Position numbers and translations under genes: made by a program
Assembly (NCBI GenBank): GCA_964383905.1
Contig: CAYLJO010000317.1
Span: 1-5,717, forward strand
Source: CAYLJO01 sp964383905
GTDB lineage: Bacteria; Acidobacteriota; Blastocatellia; Pyrinomonadales; Pyrinomonadaceae
Direction: 5' to 3'
DNA length: 5,717 nucleotides
Notes under the pieces: generated by a model
Database searches by the model: none
Seen by the model: the letters and a program-made list of their open reading frames with translations, nothing else
Told to the model about the DNA's origin: nothing
In this document: positions 1 to 5,137 of the stretch, piece by piece
How the letters are laid out: every line of letters starts with the position of its first letter
Numbering within the stretch: the first letter of the stretch is position 1

Positions 1-1
1 C

Positions 2-40
2 GCGGCAGACTTCGAGACACAACAGCAGTTGAAAGCTTGA
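2..40 (+). CDS. C-terminal end of an upstream gene (partial)
   Basis: The window opens with twelve codons reading AADFETQQQLKA and then TGA at 38-40. The product cannot be identified from so little. The reason to call it coding is context: the stop overlaps the GAGGGGG ribosome binding site (39-45) of the next gene, whose ATG is at 54, which is the tight spacing expected inside an operon. The other two frames also reach stops within the first 48 bases, so the frame choice rests on spacing and residue composition only. Confidence 0.35.
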   Translation, partial: AADFETQQQLKA

Positions 41-45
41 GGGGG
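39..45 (+). promoter_or_regulatory. Ribosome binding site GAGGGGG
   Basis: This purine run lies 8 bases before the ATG at 54 and overlaps the stop of the upstream partial gene. It supports ATG 54 over the GTG at 45-47, which would lie inside the site itself. Confidence 0.45.
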
Positions 46-53
46 TGAAGCCG

Positions 54-510
54 ATGCCCCATCGTCATCTTGTTCGCGCTGTTCTTCGCCGTGGGCATGC
101 CCGCGATCTACATTGTCGTCAAGAGGCGTGCGGCGGCGCTCGACGGGCTTCTCGCCGAACGGTTCTCCCCGCGGCCGTGCCCGGTCGTCTCGGTCGCCGT
201 GCCGTCCGGCGGGAGCGTCCGCTTTCACTCGGCATAAGACGATGCGCGGGGCGGCGGGTTCGTGCTCGTCCTCGGAGACTGGGCGCGGGGCAGTGTGCGG
301 GTCGGCGCCGCGATGACGGACGTGAGTCATCGCGGCGCCGGGTTATTCAGGGCCGGCGCCGCGGCCTGGCTGGAGCGACTGCGCGGCGAGCCGCGTCTCA
401 TCGTCGCCGCGGCGGTCGAAGGTGGGGCGCTCGCGGTTTGGGAGGGGCTGCCGTCGCGCAACTTCGTGCTCGCACACCTCGAGTCTGCCGCCGAAGCCGG
501 CGGACGATGA
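54..510 (+). pseudogene. Broken gene for a small single-pass membrane protein of unknown function
   Basis: An ATG at 54-56 sits 8 bases after GAGGGGG (39-45). The coding signal continues in another frame from base 61: the run CCCC at 57-60 looks like CCC plus one extra C. From 61 to 507 the frame has an almost pure G/C third position, apart from a TAA at 235-237 in the middle. The frame is coding-like on both sides of this TAA, and a TAC (Tyr) to TAA change would explain it. Joined, the product is about 150 residues. A hydrophobic segment (IVILFALFFAVGMPAIYIVV) lies near the N-terminus, followed by KRR, so the rest is probably cytoplasmic. The soluble part contains GGGFVLVLGDWARGSVRVG and ends near ESAAEAGGR. 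I do not recognise the family. If translation began at TTG 70 there would be no frameshift, but the nonsense codon would remain. Sequencing errors could also create these lesions. Confidence 0.6.
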
Positions 511-531
511 AGCCAGCGTTAGCGTCAAGCT

Positions 532-538
532 AAAGGAG
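532..538 (+). promoter_or_regulatory. Ribosome binding site AAAGGAG
   Basis: The site is nine bases before the ATG at 548. It is a near-consensus Shine-Dalgarno sequence and is the main evidence that a real gene starts here although its frame later breaks. Confidence 0.6.
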
Positions 539-547
539 TCTGAATTA

Positions 548-756
548 ATGGACGCCAGTCCCGCGGAAGCGTGGAACGAGCCGGAGAAGCTGCCGGACGT
601 GCGCGAGTGGTTGAAAGAGCCGAGGAGCGAAGCGGAGCAAGCGCGCTTCTGGACTACTGGTGGGAGAACCACGGCAAGCACAAGCCCAGCAGTGGGTGTG
701 CCAGTAGAAGGTGCGGACACAGGACGGTGTTTCGTGTCGTCCTGTGTCGCACCTAA
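548..756 (+). pseudogene. Frameshifted small acidic protein gene, function unknown
   Basis: The ATG at 548 follows TAAAGGAG (531-538) by 9 bases, a strong ribosome binding site. The first 33 codons read as a charged soluble segment beginning MDASPAEAWNEPEKLPDV, with G/C in most third positions. At about base 645 the coding signal moves to the next frame. There GCG CTT CTG GAC TAC TGG TGG GAG AAC CAC encodes ALLDYWWENH and continues GKHKPSS. In the 16 codons after the switch about 15 end in G or C in the new frame, against about half in the original frame. The repaired protein would read through EAEQA into LLDYWWENHGKHKP. Coding character fades after about 690, just before a long inverted repeat. 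The new frame stops at 754-756; the unshifted frame would stop at 767-769, giving 73 residues. The gene follows the broken membrane-protein gene by 37 bases and was probably in its operon. No family recognised. Confidence 0.55.
709..754. repeat. 17-bp inverted repeat with one bulge (hairpin)
   Basis: The left arm 709-726 (AGGTGCGGACACAGGACG) pairs with the right arm 738-754 (CGTCCTGTGTCGCACCT). All 17 pairs are Watson-Crick, with a single bulged G at 716 and an 11-base loop at 727-737. No T run follows on either strand, so it is not a classical intrinsic terminator, although it lies where the frameshifted gene ends. It also marks the switch from GC-rich to AT-richer DNA, which fits the remains of a mobile palindromic element. 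Confidence 0.8.
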
Positions 757-800
757 CTGTTGCGAGTAAAGGTAAGTTATTGATAGACGGCGCAAAAACT

Positions 801-834
801 CTGGCCTGTCACGTCGGAGGTCGCAGGTTCGGGC
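801..834 (+). pseudogene. tRNA-Asp(GUC)-like 3'-half remnant
   Basis: The bases 801-817 form a tRNA anticodon arm: stem CTGGC, loop CTGTCAC with anticodon GTC at 808-810, stem GTCGG (all five positions pair if G-U is allowed). Then follow a five-base variable loop AGGTC (818-822), a T-stem 5' strand GCAGG (823-827) and a T-loop start TTCGGGC (828-834). This order and spacing match bacterial tRNA-Asp. The 3' strand of the T-stem (expected CCTGC) is absent, with TACGT in its place, and no D-arm or acceptor 5' strand is visible upstream. It is therefore not a functional tRNA. It could be a scar of integration into a tRNA gene, or a chance match. Confidence 0.45.
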
Positions 835-837
835 TAC

Positions 838-856
838 GTAGTGTGCGCTTCACTAC
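838..856. repeat. Small perfect inverted repeat GTAGTG/CACTAC
   Basis: Six-base arms (838-843 and 851-856) flank a 7-base spacer, directly after the tRNA-like remnant. The motif ACTAC recurs at 860-864. It may be part of the same scar; no function is evident. Confidence 0.4.
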
Positions 857-928
857 TCCACTACCCAGCACTGCCCAAAATGCTCTGTTCTGCGGAAATT
901 ACTCTACGTCAAATTATTTTTTTGAAAT

Positions 929-1336
929 TCAATGTTCAGCATATCCAGTGACATCAATCCGAACTCGTTTGGGCTGCGGGCTACCTGAATCAACAATCAA
1001 GGATAAACTTCTCACCCTCTGGGCAACTTCTGGCTCAAAGAGAGCCGTACCCGCTCGGCTTGTGCCAGTCTGTTCGTTATTGTCGTCATAGAATCGAAAA
1101 AGCAATTCGGCATGAGTATCCTGATTACTCTGAACCTTGATCAATGCAAATGCTTCATACGTAGAATCCTGTGAGCTTGATGATTTTGTAGTTAACCCTG
1201 ATTGGGTAACCGTAGCATGTAATGAAGAAGAAGCTACTAAGGGCTTGATGTACGTAATCCGCGAGGTGATTTGTAGATCTGTGGTTGAGCGAGAGACAAT
1301 ACTTCTATGGCAGACTGCAAGCGCTGATTTTGACAA
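929..1336 (-). CDS. Orphan hypothetical protein, 135 residues or fewer
   Basis: This frame is open on the minus strand to a TGA at 929-931. The second half is the convincing part: it carries alternating hydrophobic strands such as HAELLFRFYDDNNE and RVRSLSLIVDSGSPQ and ends RVRIDVTGYAEH, which suggests a small beta-rich domain. The first half is unusually rich in serine and threonine. It lies opposite a plus-strand frame (1137-1427) that also looks coding-like, so the true N-terminal limit is unclear. The only usable start is a TTG at 1334-1336 with no ribosome binding site. An ATG at 1392-1394 is one base out of frame and reads 13 codons (MSHHYDQLPATAS) to a stop, so the start may have been lost to a frameshift. 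TATAAA on the minus strand near 1400-1405 could be a -10 box for that ATG. Codon use is AT-richer than in the kinase gene, as for acquired DNA. Family not recognised. Confidence 0.4.
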   Translation of the reverse strand: MSKSALAVCHRSIVSRSTTDLQITSRITYIKPLVASSSLHATVTQSGLTTKSSSSQDSTYEAFALIKVQSNQDTHAELLFRFYDDNNEQTGTSRAGTALFEPEVAQRVRSLSLIVDSGSPQPKRVRIDVTGYAEH

Positions 1337-1422
1337 GAGCAGAATATCGAAATTACGAGGCAGTCGCTGGCAGTTGATCGTAGTGATGAGACATGAAACC
1401 GCTGACTTTTATAGTCTTTATG

Positions 1423-1462
1423 ACTGACGCTTTCGCGGTCTGCCTCGCGCAGGGCGGTCAGT
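1423..1462. repeat. Inverted repeat ACTGAC/GTCAGT around a GC-rich core
   Basis: ACTGAC (1423-1428) is complementary to GTCAGT (1457-1462). Inside it CTGC and GCAG form a smaller stem. It lies between the orphan frame and the kinase leader. There is no T run, so any terminator role is weak. Confidence 0.3.
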
Positions 1463-1547
1463 TATCGCATTACGCTCGTGACCAATATCCGACTTGCTCG
1501 CCACGGAAATCCGCCCGAAGCAAGGCCGAGCCATGGTACTATCGGGG

Positions 1548-1565
1548 CGGACTTGGTATAGTCCG
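1548..1565 (+). promoter_or_regulatory. Hairpin in the kinase gene leader
   Basis: CGGACT (1548-1553) and AGTCCG (1560-1565) form a perfect 6-bp stem with loop TGGTAT. An outer GGGG (1544-1547) could pair with CCCC (1572-1575) across an unpaired TTAGTT. It lies about 55 bases before the kinase ATG. It may be an operator dyad or an RNA structure. The overlapping TATAGT (1557-1562) could be a -10 box, with the poorly matching TGGTAC (1534-1539) as -35. These are suggestions only. Confidence 0.3.
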
Positions 1566-1619
1566 TTAGTTCCCCTAAAATTCCCCCATCCTAACTTCTA
1601 TTTACTGATAAGTGTGTCT

Positions 1620-4187
1620 ATGACAAGCGGGCCTCCGCCGGCAGATCTGCCTGACAATAAAAGAACGGAAGGCCGACGCGCCGCTTTGCTAAGCGGCGAG
1701 CTGGCCCCACATTGGCTGTCCGCCATCATCGATTCGGCGGAGGACGCCATCATCAGCAAGACGCTCGACGGCATCATCACGAGTTGGAACAAGGGGGCCG
1801 AGCGCATCTTCGGCTACACGGCGGAGGAGGCGGTTGGGCGCCCTGTGACGATGCTGATCCCTGAGGACCACCCGGACGAGGAGCCAGCCATCCTAGCCCG
1901 CCTTCGTGCGGGCGAGCGCATCGAGCACTACCAGACCGTGCGCGTGCGCAAGGACGGGACGCTCATCGACATTTCGCTCACGGTCTCGCCCATCCGTGGG
2001 CCGGACGGCACGATCATCGGGGCCTCAAAGATCGCCCGCGACATCACCGAGAGCAGGCGCGCTGAGGTCACGCTGCGCGAGCAGTCGGAGGTCATCGAGC
2101 TGGCCTACGACGCTATCTTCCTGCGCGATTCGTCGAATACCATTACGCTCTGGAACCGGGGCGCGGAGCGCACCTACGGCTACACGCAGGAGGAGGCGCT
2201 CGGGCGCTCGCCACACGAGTTGCTGCAGACTATCACGCCCATCCCGCTGCCGGAAATTTACGAAAGTCTGCGGCGCGAGGGCTACTGGGAGGGTGAGCTG
2301 CGGCACACGCGTAAGGACGGCGCGCAGATCACCGTCGATAGCCGCTGGGCGACCGTGCGCGACCTGCAGGGCCAAGTCAGGTCCATCCTAGAGATCACGC
2401 GTGATGTGACTGAGCGCAAGCGGGCAGAGGAGGAGATGAGGGAGCAGTCCGAGATCATTGAGACCGTCAACAGCCTCGGCCTGACGCTCGCCGGCGAGCT
2501 CGACCTCCACAAGCTCGTGCAGGCCGTCACCGACGCGGCCACCGAGGTCTGCGACGCGCGCTTCGGCTCCTTCTTCTACAACATCCTGGACGAGCGCGGT
2601 GAGTCTTGCATGCTCTACACGCTCTCGGGCGTGCCCCGCGAGGCCTTCTCGCACTTCCCCATGCCGCGCAACACCGATATCTTCGGCCCGACCTTCCGCG
2701 GCGAGGGCACCGTGCTCATCCCGGACGTGAGGAAAGACCCGCGCTACGGCAAGAACTCGCCTTACTACGTGATGCCCGAAGGCCACTGGCCGGTCGTGAG
2801 CTACCTGGCCGTCCCCGTCGTCTCGCGCTCGGGCGAGGTGCTGGGCGGCCTCTTCTTCGGCCACCCCGAAGAGGGAGTCTTCACCGAGCGGGCGGCGCGC
2901 ATCGTCGAGGGGCTGGCCGCGCAGGCGGCGGTCGCGATGGATAACGCCAGGCTGTACGAGGCCGCGCAGCGCGCTCGCGCCGAGGCCGAACAGTCCGCCG
3001 CGGAGAAGGAGCGCCTGTACCGTGAGGCGCGGGAATCAAATCGACTCAAAGACGAGTTCCTCGCCACGGTCTCGCACGAGCTCAGGACGCCTTTGACGGC
3101 CATCCTCGGCTGGGCGCACATGCTGCGCACGGGGCAGTTCGCGGGCGGCGACCCGGCCAAGGCGCTGGAGACCATCGAGCGCAACGCGCGGTCGCAGGCG
3201 CAACTCATCGACGACCTCCTGGACGTCTCGCGCATCATCACGGGTAAACTTCGCATCGACGTGCGGCCCGTCGACCCGAACTCCTTCATCGAGTCGGCCA
3301 TCGAGGCGGTGAGGCCCGCGGCGGAGGCGAAGGGCGTGCGTGTGCAGAGGATCATGGACACGGGCGTGGTCTCTGTTACCGGCGACCCCGCCCGGCTGCA
3401 ACAGGTGGTCTGGAATCTCTTGTCGAACGCCATCAAGTTCACGCCCAAAGGCGGTCGCGTGCAGATCAGAATGGAGCGGGTGAACTCGCACGTGGAGATC
3501 ACCGTCAGCGACACTGGCATCGGGATTGCGCCGGAGTTTTTGCCGCACGTCTTCGACCGCTTCCGCCAAGCCGACCAGCGCACGACTCGGCAACAGGGCG
3601 GGATGGGCCTCGGCCTCGCCATCGTCCGCCACCTGGTCGAACTCCACGGCGGGACCGTCAGGGCCGAGAGCCCGGGCGAAGGGCAAGGCGCGACCTTCAC
3701 GGTGCTGCTGCCGGTCGCCCCCGTTTATCAAGCCGCCGTCGAGGGCGTGCGCGTCCACCCCGCGGCAAGAGATACCATGCCTTCTTTCGACTGCGCCGAC
3801 AGGCTCGACGGGCTGAGGGTGCTGGTGGTTGACGACGAGCCGGACACGCGCGAGTTGCTGAAGGCCGGGCTCGGGCAGTGCGGCGCGGAAGTGACTGCCG
3901 CCAGCTCTGCGGCCGAAGCGCTCGTGGCAATAAGTGGCGGCGCGCTCGACTTACTGATCAGTGACATCGGGATGCCTGACGAGGATGGGTACGACCTGAT
4001 ACGGCGCGTGCGCGAACTTCCCGCAGATAGCGGGCGCAAGGTGCCGGCCATCGCGCTGACGGCTTACGCGCGCACGGAGGATCGGCTTCAGGCGCTCAGG
4101 GCCGGCTACCAGATGCACGTCCCGAAGCCGGTCGAGATGGCGGAACTGGTCGCCGTCGCCGCGAGCCTCGTCCAGCGCGGCAAGTAA
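1620..4187 (+). CDS. Cytoplasmic hybrid sensor histidine kinase (PAS-PAS-GAF-HisKA-HATPase-REC)
   Basis: This 855-residue protein should sense a signal, phosphorylate itself on histidine and pass the phosphate to its own receiver. Domains in order: PAS (about 32-145), PAS (152-267, each ending in a DITE/DVTE-type motif), GAF (about 290-445), a charged helical linker (445-478), HisKA with SHELRTP (phospho-His H486), HATPase with N-box N603 (WNLLSNAIKFTP), G1 motif DTGIGI at D631 and G2 motif GMGLGL at 661-666, then REC (733-850) with acid pair D738/D739, phospho-acceptor D782, T814 and K836. All key residues are present. There is no signal peptide or membrane segment, so it should be cytosolic. 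No heme or bilin ligand is obvious, so the signal is unknown. The ATG at 1620 was chosen because an upstream in-frame TTG (1494) would add 42 residues without coding character; no clear ribosome binding site precedes the ATG. A receiver gene follows after 61 bases. The family call is secure. Confidence 0.96.
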   Translation: MTSGPPPADLPDNKRTEGRRAALLSGELAPHWLSAIIDSAEDAIISKTLDGIITSWNKGAERIFGYTAEEAVGRPVTMLIPEDHPDEEPAILARLRAGERIEHYQTVRVRKDGTLIDISLTVSPIRGPDGTIIGASKIARDITESRRAEVTLREQSEVIELAYDAIFLRDSSNTITLWNRGAERTYGYTQEEALGRSPHELLQTITPIPLPEIYESLRREGYWEGELRHTRKDGAQITVDSRWATVRDLQGQVRSILEITRDVTERKRAEEEMREQSEIIETVNSLGLTLAGELDLHKLVQAVTDAATEVCDARFGSFFYNILDERGESCMLYTLSGVPREAFSHFPMPRNTDIFGPTFRGEGTVLIPDVRKDPRYGKNSPYYVMPEGHWPVVSYLAVPVVSRSGEVLGGLFFGHPEEGVFTERAARIVEGLAAQAAVAMDNARLYEAAQRARAEAEQSAAEKERLYREARESNRLKDEFLATVSHELRTPLTAILGWAHMLRTGQFAGGDPAKALETIERNARSQAQLIDDLLDVSRIITGKLRIDVRPVDPNSFIESAIEAVRPAAEAKGVRVQRIMDTGVVSVTGDPARLQQVVWNLLSNAIKFTPKGGRVQIRMERVNSHVEITVSDTGIGIAPEFLPHVFDRFRQADQRTTRQQGGMGLGLAIVRHLVELHGGTVRAESPGEGQGATFTVLLPVAPVYQAAVEGVRVHPAARDTMPSFDCADRLDGLRVLVVDDEPDTRELLKAGLGQCGAEVTAASSAAEALVAISGGALDLLISDIGMPDEDGYDLIRRVRELPADSGRKVPAIALTAYARTEDRLQALRAGYQMHVPKPVEMAELVAVAASLVQRGK

Positions 4188-4248
4188 TGACGTATACACA
4201 AAGCCCTCACGCCGACCGCACAATGGGCTGAAAGATCAGGTTAACCAG

Positions 4249-4662
4249 GTGGGAAGCGAGGACACTCAGTTGCCGACTATTTTGATCGCCGAGGACAGCG
4301 ACGATCTCCGAAGCATGCTCAGGCAGTTGCTAGAAGCCAACGGCTACGGGGTTTTGGAAGCGGCGGACGGGCGGGAGGCGGTCGGTGTGGCGGTGAGCGA
4401 ACGCCCCGAGTTAGTCCTCATGGATTTGGGGCTGCCGGGCACGGACGGGCTGTCCGCCGTCACCGAGATCAGGGAGCACATCTCTGCGGCGGAGACGATG
4501 ATCCTTATCGTCTCGGCTTACGACAGGCTGGAGTATCGCACCGAAGCCATCAGCGCCGGGTGCAGCGGGTATCTCACCAAGCCCATAGACCCCGCCGCGC
4601 TTCTGAGGACGATCAATCTCCTGTTACGACGGGGCGAAGGTAATGAAGGAGTGTCTGCGTAG
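4249..4662 (+). CDS. Stand-alone response regulator receiver (CheY-like)
   Basis: A single receiver domain of 137 residues with no output domain. From the GTG start the acidic pocket is E15/D16 (ILIAEDSDD), the phosphate acceptor is D59 in LVLMDLGLPGTDG, the switch residue is S89 and the conserved lysine is K111 in YLTKPID. Such proteins relay phosphate or act through protein contacts rather than by binding DNA. It follows the hybrid kinase by 61 bases on the same strand and is closed by a strong terminator, so the two genes very probably form one operon and one pathway. The start is uncertain: GTG 4249 has only a weak CAGG 8 bases upstream, whereas a TTG at 4270 has GAGG 8 bases upstream and would give a protein starting directly at PTILIAEDS. 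GGTTAACC (4239-4246) just before the GTG is a perfect 8-base palindrome. Family assignment is secure; the partner assignment is inferred from position. Confidence 0.93.
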   Translation: MGSEDTQLPTILIAEDSDDLRSMLRQLLEANGYGVLEAADGREAVGVAVSERPELVLMDLGLPGTDGLSAVTEIREHISAAETMILIVSAYDRLEYRTEAISAGCSGYLTKPIDPAALLRTINLLLRRGEGNEGVSA

Positions 4663-4692
4663 CCTGGGCCTCTGAACTAAACGCAAACGACA

Positions 4693-4725
4693 AGGCCGCC
4701 GCGCACGAGTAATGCGCGGCGGCCT
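4693..4725 (+). terminator. Transcription terminator after the kinase-receiver operon
   Basis: AGGCCGCCGCGCA (4693-4705) and TGCGCGGCGGCCT (4713-4725) form a perfect 13-bp GC-rich stem with loop CGAGTAA, 30 bases after the receiver stop codon. It is followed by CTCTCATTTCG, a pyrimidine-rich tail rather than a clean T run. On the minus strand the downstream sequence is TGTCGTTTG, so it may also stop transcripts arriving from the right-hand minus-strand genes. Confidence 0.85.
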
Positions 4726-4787
4726 CTCTCATTTCGCAGGGCTCACCCTACGGGAGTTCAGAGATTCTACGCCTTATTTCTTACGTG

Positions 4788-4997
4788 TCAACAGTCGCCT
4801 GAATCGTCAGGCGGGTAGCTTGACGGTGAAAGTTGTCCCCTGTCGGGTGTCTTCTCAAAATGAAATTTATTCGTACGTAGCATGTCATTGTCGAATCCAG
4901 ACAGAGCCACATGATCGACTGGCCCGCCAAATGTAAGTTCGATGTTCGCTAATCGATCCGGTGAAGTTGTAGCACCGCTAGCTTCAAAGATCTTCAT
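4788..4997 (-). CDS. Small hypothetical protein, 69 residues
   Basis: The ATG (4995-4997) follows a perfect AGGAGG (5005-5010 on the minus strand) by 7 bases, the best ribosome binding site in the window, so translation probably begins here. The N-terminal 50 residues, starting MKIFEASGATTSPDRLANIE and including ELTFGGPVDHVALSGFDND, look protein-like, with no signal peptide or membrane segment. The last 20 residues are rich in Pro, Ser and Asp and run over the kinase-like tail fragment in another frame. The original C-terminus may therefore have been replaced at a junction near 4855. The stop of a tiny upstream frame (TAG at 5009-5011) overlaps the AGGAGG, as in translationally coupled genes. 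No family recognised. Confidence 0.5.
   Translation of the reverse strand: MKIFEASGATTSPDRLANIELTFGGPVDHVALSGFDNDMLRTNKFHFEKTPDRGQLSPSSYPPDDSGDC
4796..4813. repeat. Perfect 7-bp hairpin CGCCTGA/TCAGGCG
   Basis: Arms 4796-4802 and 4807-4813 enclose ATCG. On the minus strand the stem includes the TGA that ends the kinase-like tail fragment (4807-4809). It could be a weak terminator remnant for that former gene. No T run follows. Confidence 0.45.
4807..4854 (-). pseudogene. Possible C-terminal scrap of a histidine kinase gene
   Basis: On the minus strand fifteen codons read EDTRQGTTFTVKLPA followed by TGA. The block GTTFTVKLP at the very end of a protein is the usual last strand of histidine kinase HATPase domains; compare QGATFTVLLP in the intact kinase of this window. 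The frame is closed by a TGA immediately upstream (4855-4857) and no other HATPase motif is seen to the right. If real, only the tail of a former kinase gene survives, fused to unrelated DNA near base 4855. It overlaps the small frame 4788-4997 in a different frame. Fifteen residues can match by chance, so this is tentative. Confidence 0.35.
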
Positions 4998-5004
4998 ATT
5001 TCGG

Positions 5005-5010
5005 CCTCCT
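5005..5010 (-). promoter_or_regulatory. Consensus ribosome binding site AGGAGG
   Basis: It is seven bases before the ATG at 4997 on the minus strand and overlaps the TAG (5009-5011) of the preceding tiny frame. It fixes the start of the 69-residue frame. Confidence 0.7.
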
Positions 5011-5092
5011 ATTGGTATGCGTTTGAGATTGGCAATTGATGCTTAAGTTCAGCGGCTATTGTGACATGATCCACTTCTTTGTCATTCTTCAC
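5009..5092 (-). CDS. Possible tiny peptide upstream of the 69-residue frame
   Basis: From a GTG at 5090-5092 the frame reads 27 codons, VKNDKEVDHVTIAAELKHQL then PISNAYQ, to a TAG that overlaps the next gene's ribosome binding site. The frame is open further upstream: ATG at 5111-5113 gives 34 residues, and GTG at 5135-5137 directly after the GH19 stop gives 42. None of these starts has a clear ribosome binding site. The frame is the same as that of the GH19 frame across its TGA (5138-5140), so it could also be the decayed tail of a longer GH19 protein. The residue mix (K/D/E-rich, no stops) is protein-like but the evidence is thin. Confidence 0.25.
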   Translation of the reverse strand: MKNDKEVDHVTIAAELKHQLPISNAYQ

Positions 5093-5093
5093 T

Positions 5094-5109
5094 GGTTGCT
5101 TTTGCAACC
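5094..5109. repeat. Hairpin GGTTGC/GCAACC with TTTT loop
   Basis: A perfect 6-bp stem (5094-5099, 5104-5109) with a 4-base loop, 28 bases beyond the GH19 stop on the minus strand. No T run follows on the minus strand, so termination is doubtful. Confidence 0.4.
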
Positions 5110-5137
5110 CCATAATTGGGACAAAACTAGGCGCCAC

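Noticed and set aside
45..533. Long plus-strand frame from GTG 45, 162 residues
   Set aside because: Extremely arginine-rich with poor third-position bias. It is a shadow of the membrane-protein frame that runs from 61 to 510 in another phase.
343..795. Minus-strand frame of 150 residues opposite the left-edge genes
   Set aside because: No ribosome binding site, and antisense to two better supported plus-strand genes.
760..850. A complete tRNA gene
   Set aside because: Only the anticodon arm, variable loop and half of the T-arm are recognisable. The acceptor and D-arm are missing.
711..1091. Plus-strand frame of 126 residues
   Set aside because: It starts inside the palindrome, runs through the tRNA-like remnant and lies opposite the more convincing end of the 929-1336 frame; no ribosome binding site.
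1137..1427. Plus-strand frame of 96 residues starting at TTG
   Set aside because: Not listed as a gene because it has no ribosome binding site and no recognised motif. Its codon pattern is good, so it is kept as an ambiguity in the findings.
1494..1619. 42-residue N-terminal extension of the kinase
   Set aside because: It begins at TTG, has no domain character, and spans the hairpin and possible promoter. The ATG at 1620 leads directly to the PAS region.
2388..3758. Several long minus-strand frames opposite the kinase (2388-2864, 2801-3700, 3036-3758)
   Set aside because: Typical antisense shadows of a GC-rich gene. The plus-strand kinase has every expected motif across this span.
4712..4936. 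Plus-strand frame of 74 residues after the terminator
   Set aside because: It starts within the terminator stem-loop and lies opposite the minus-strand small frame with the consensus ribosome binding site.
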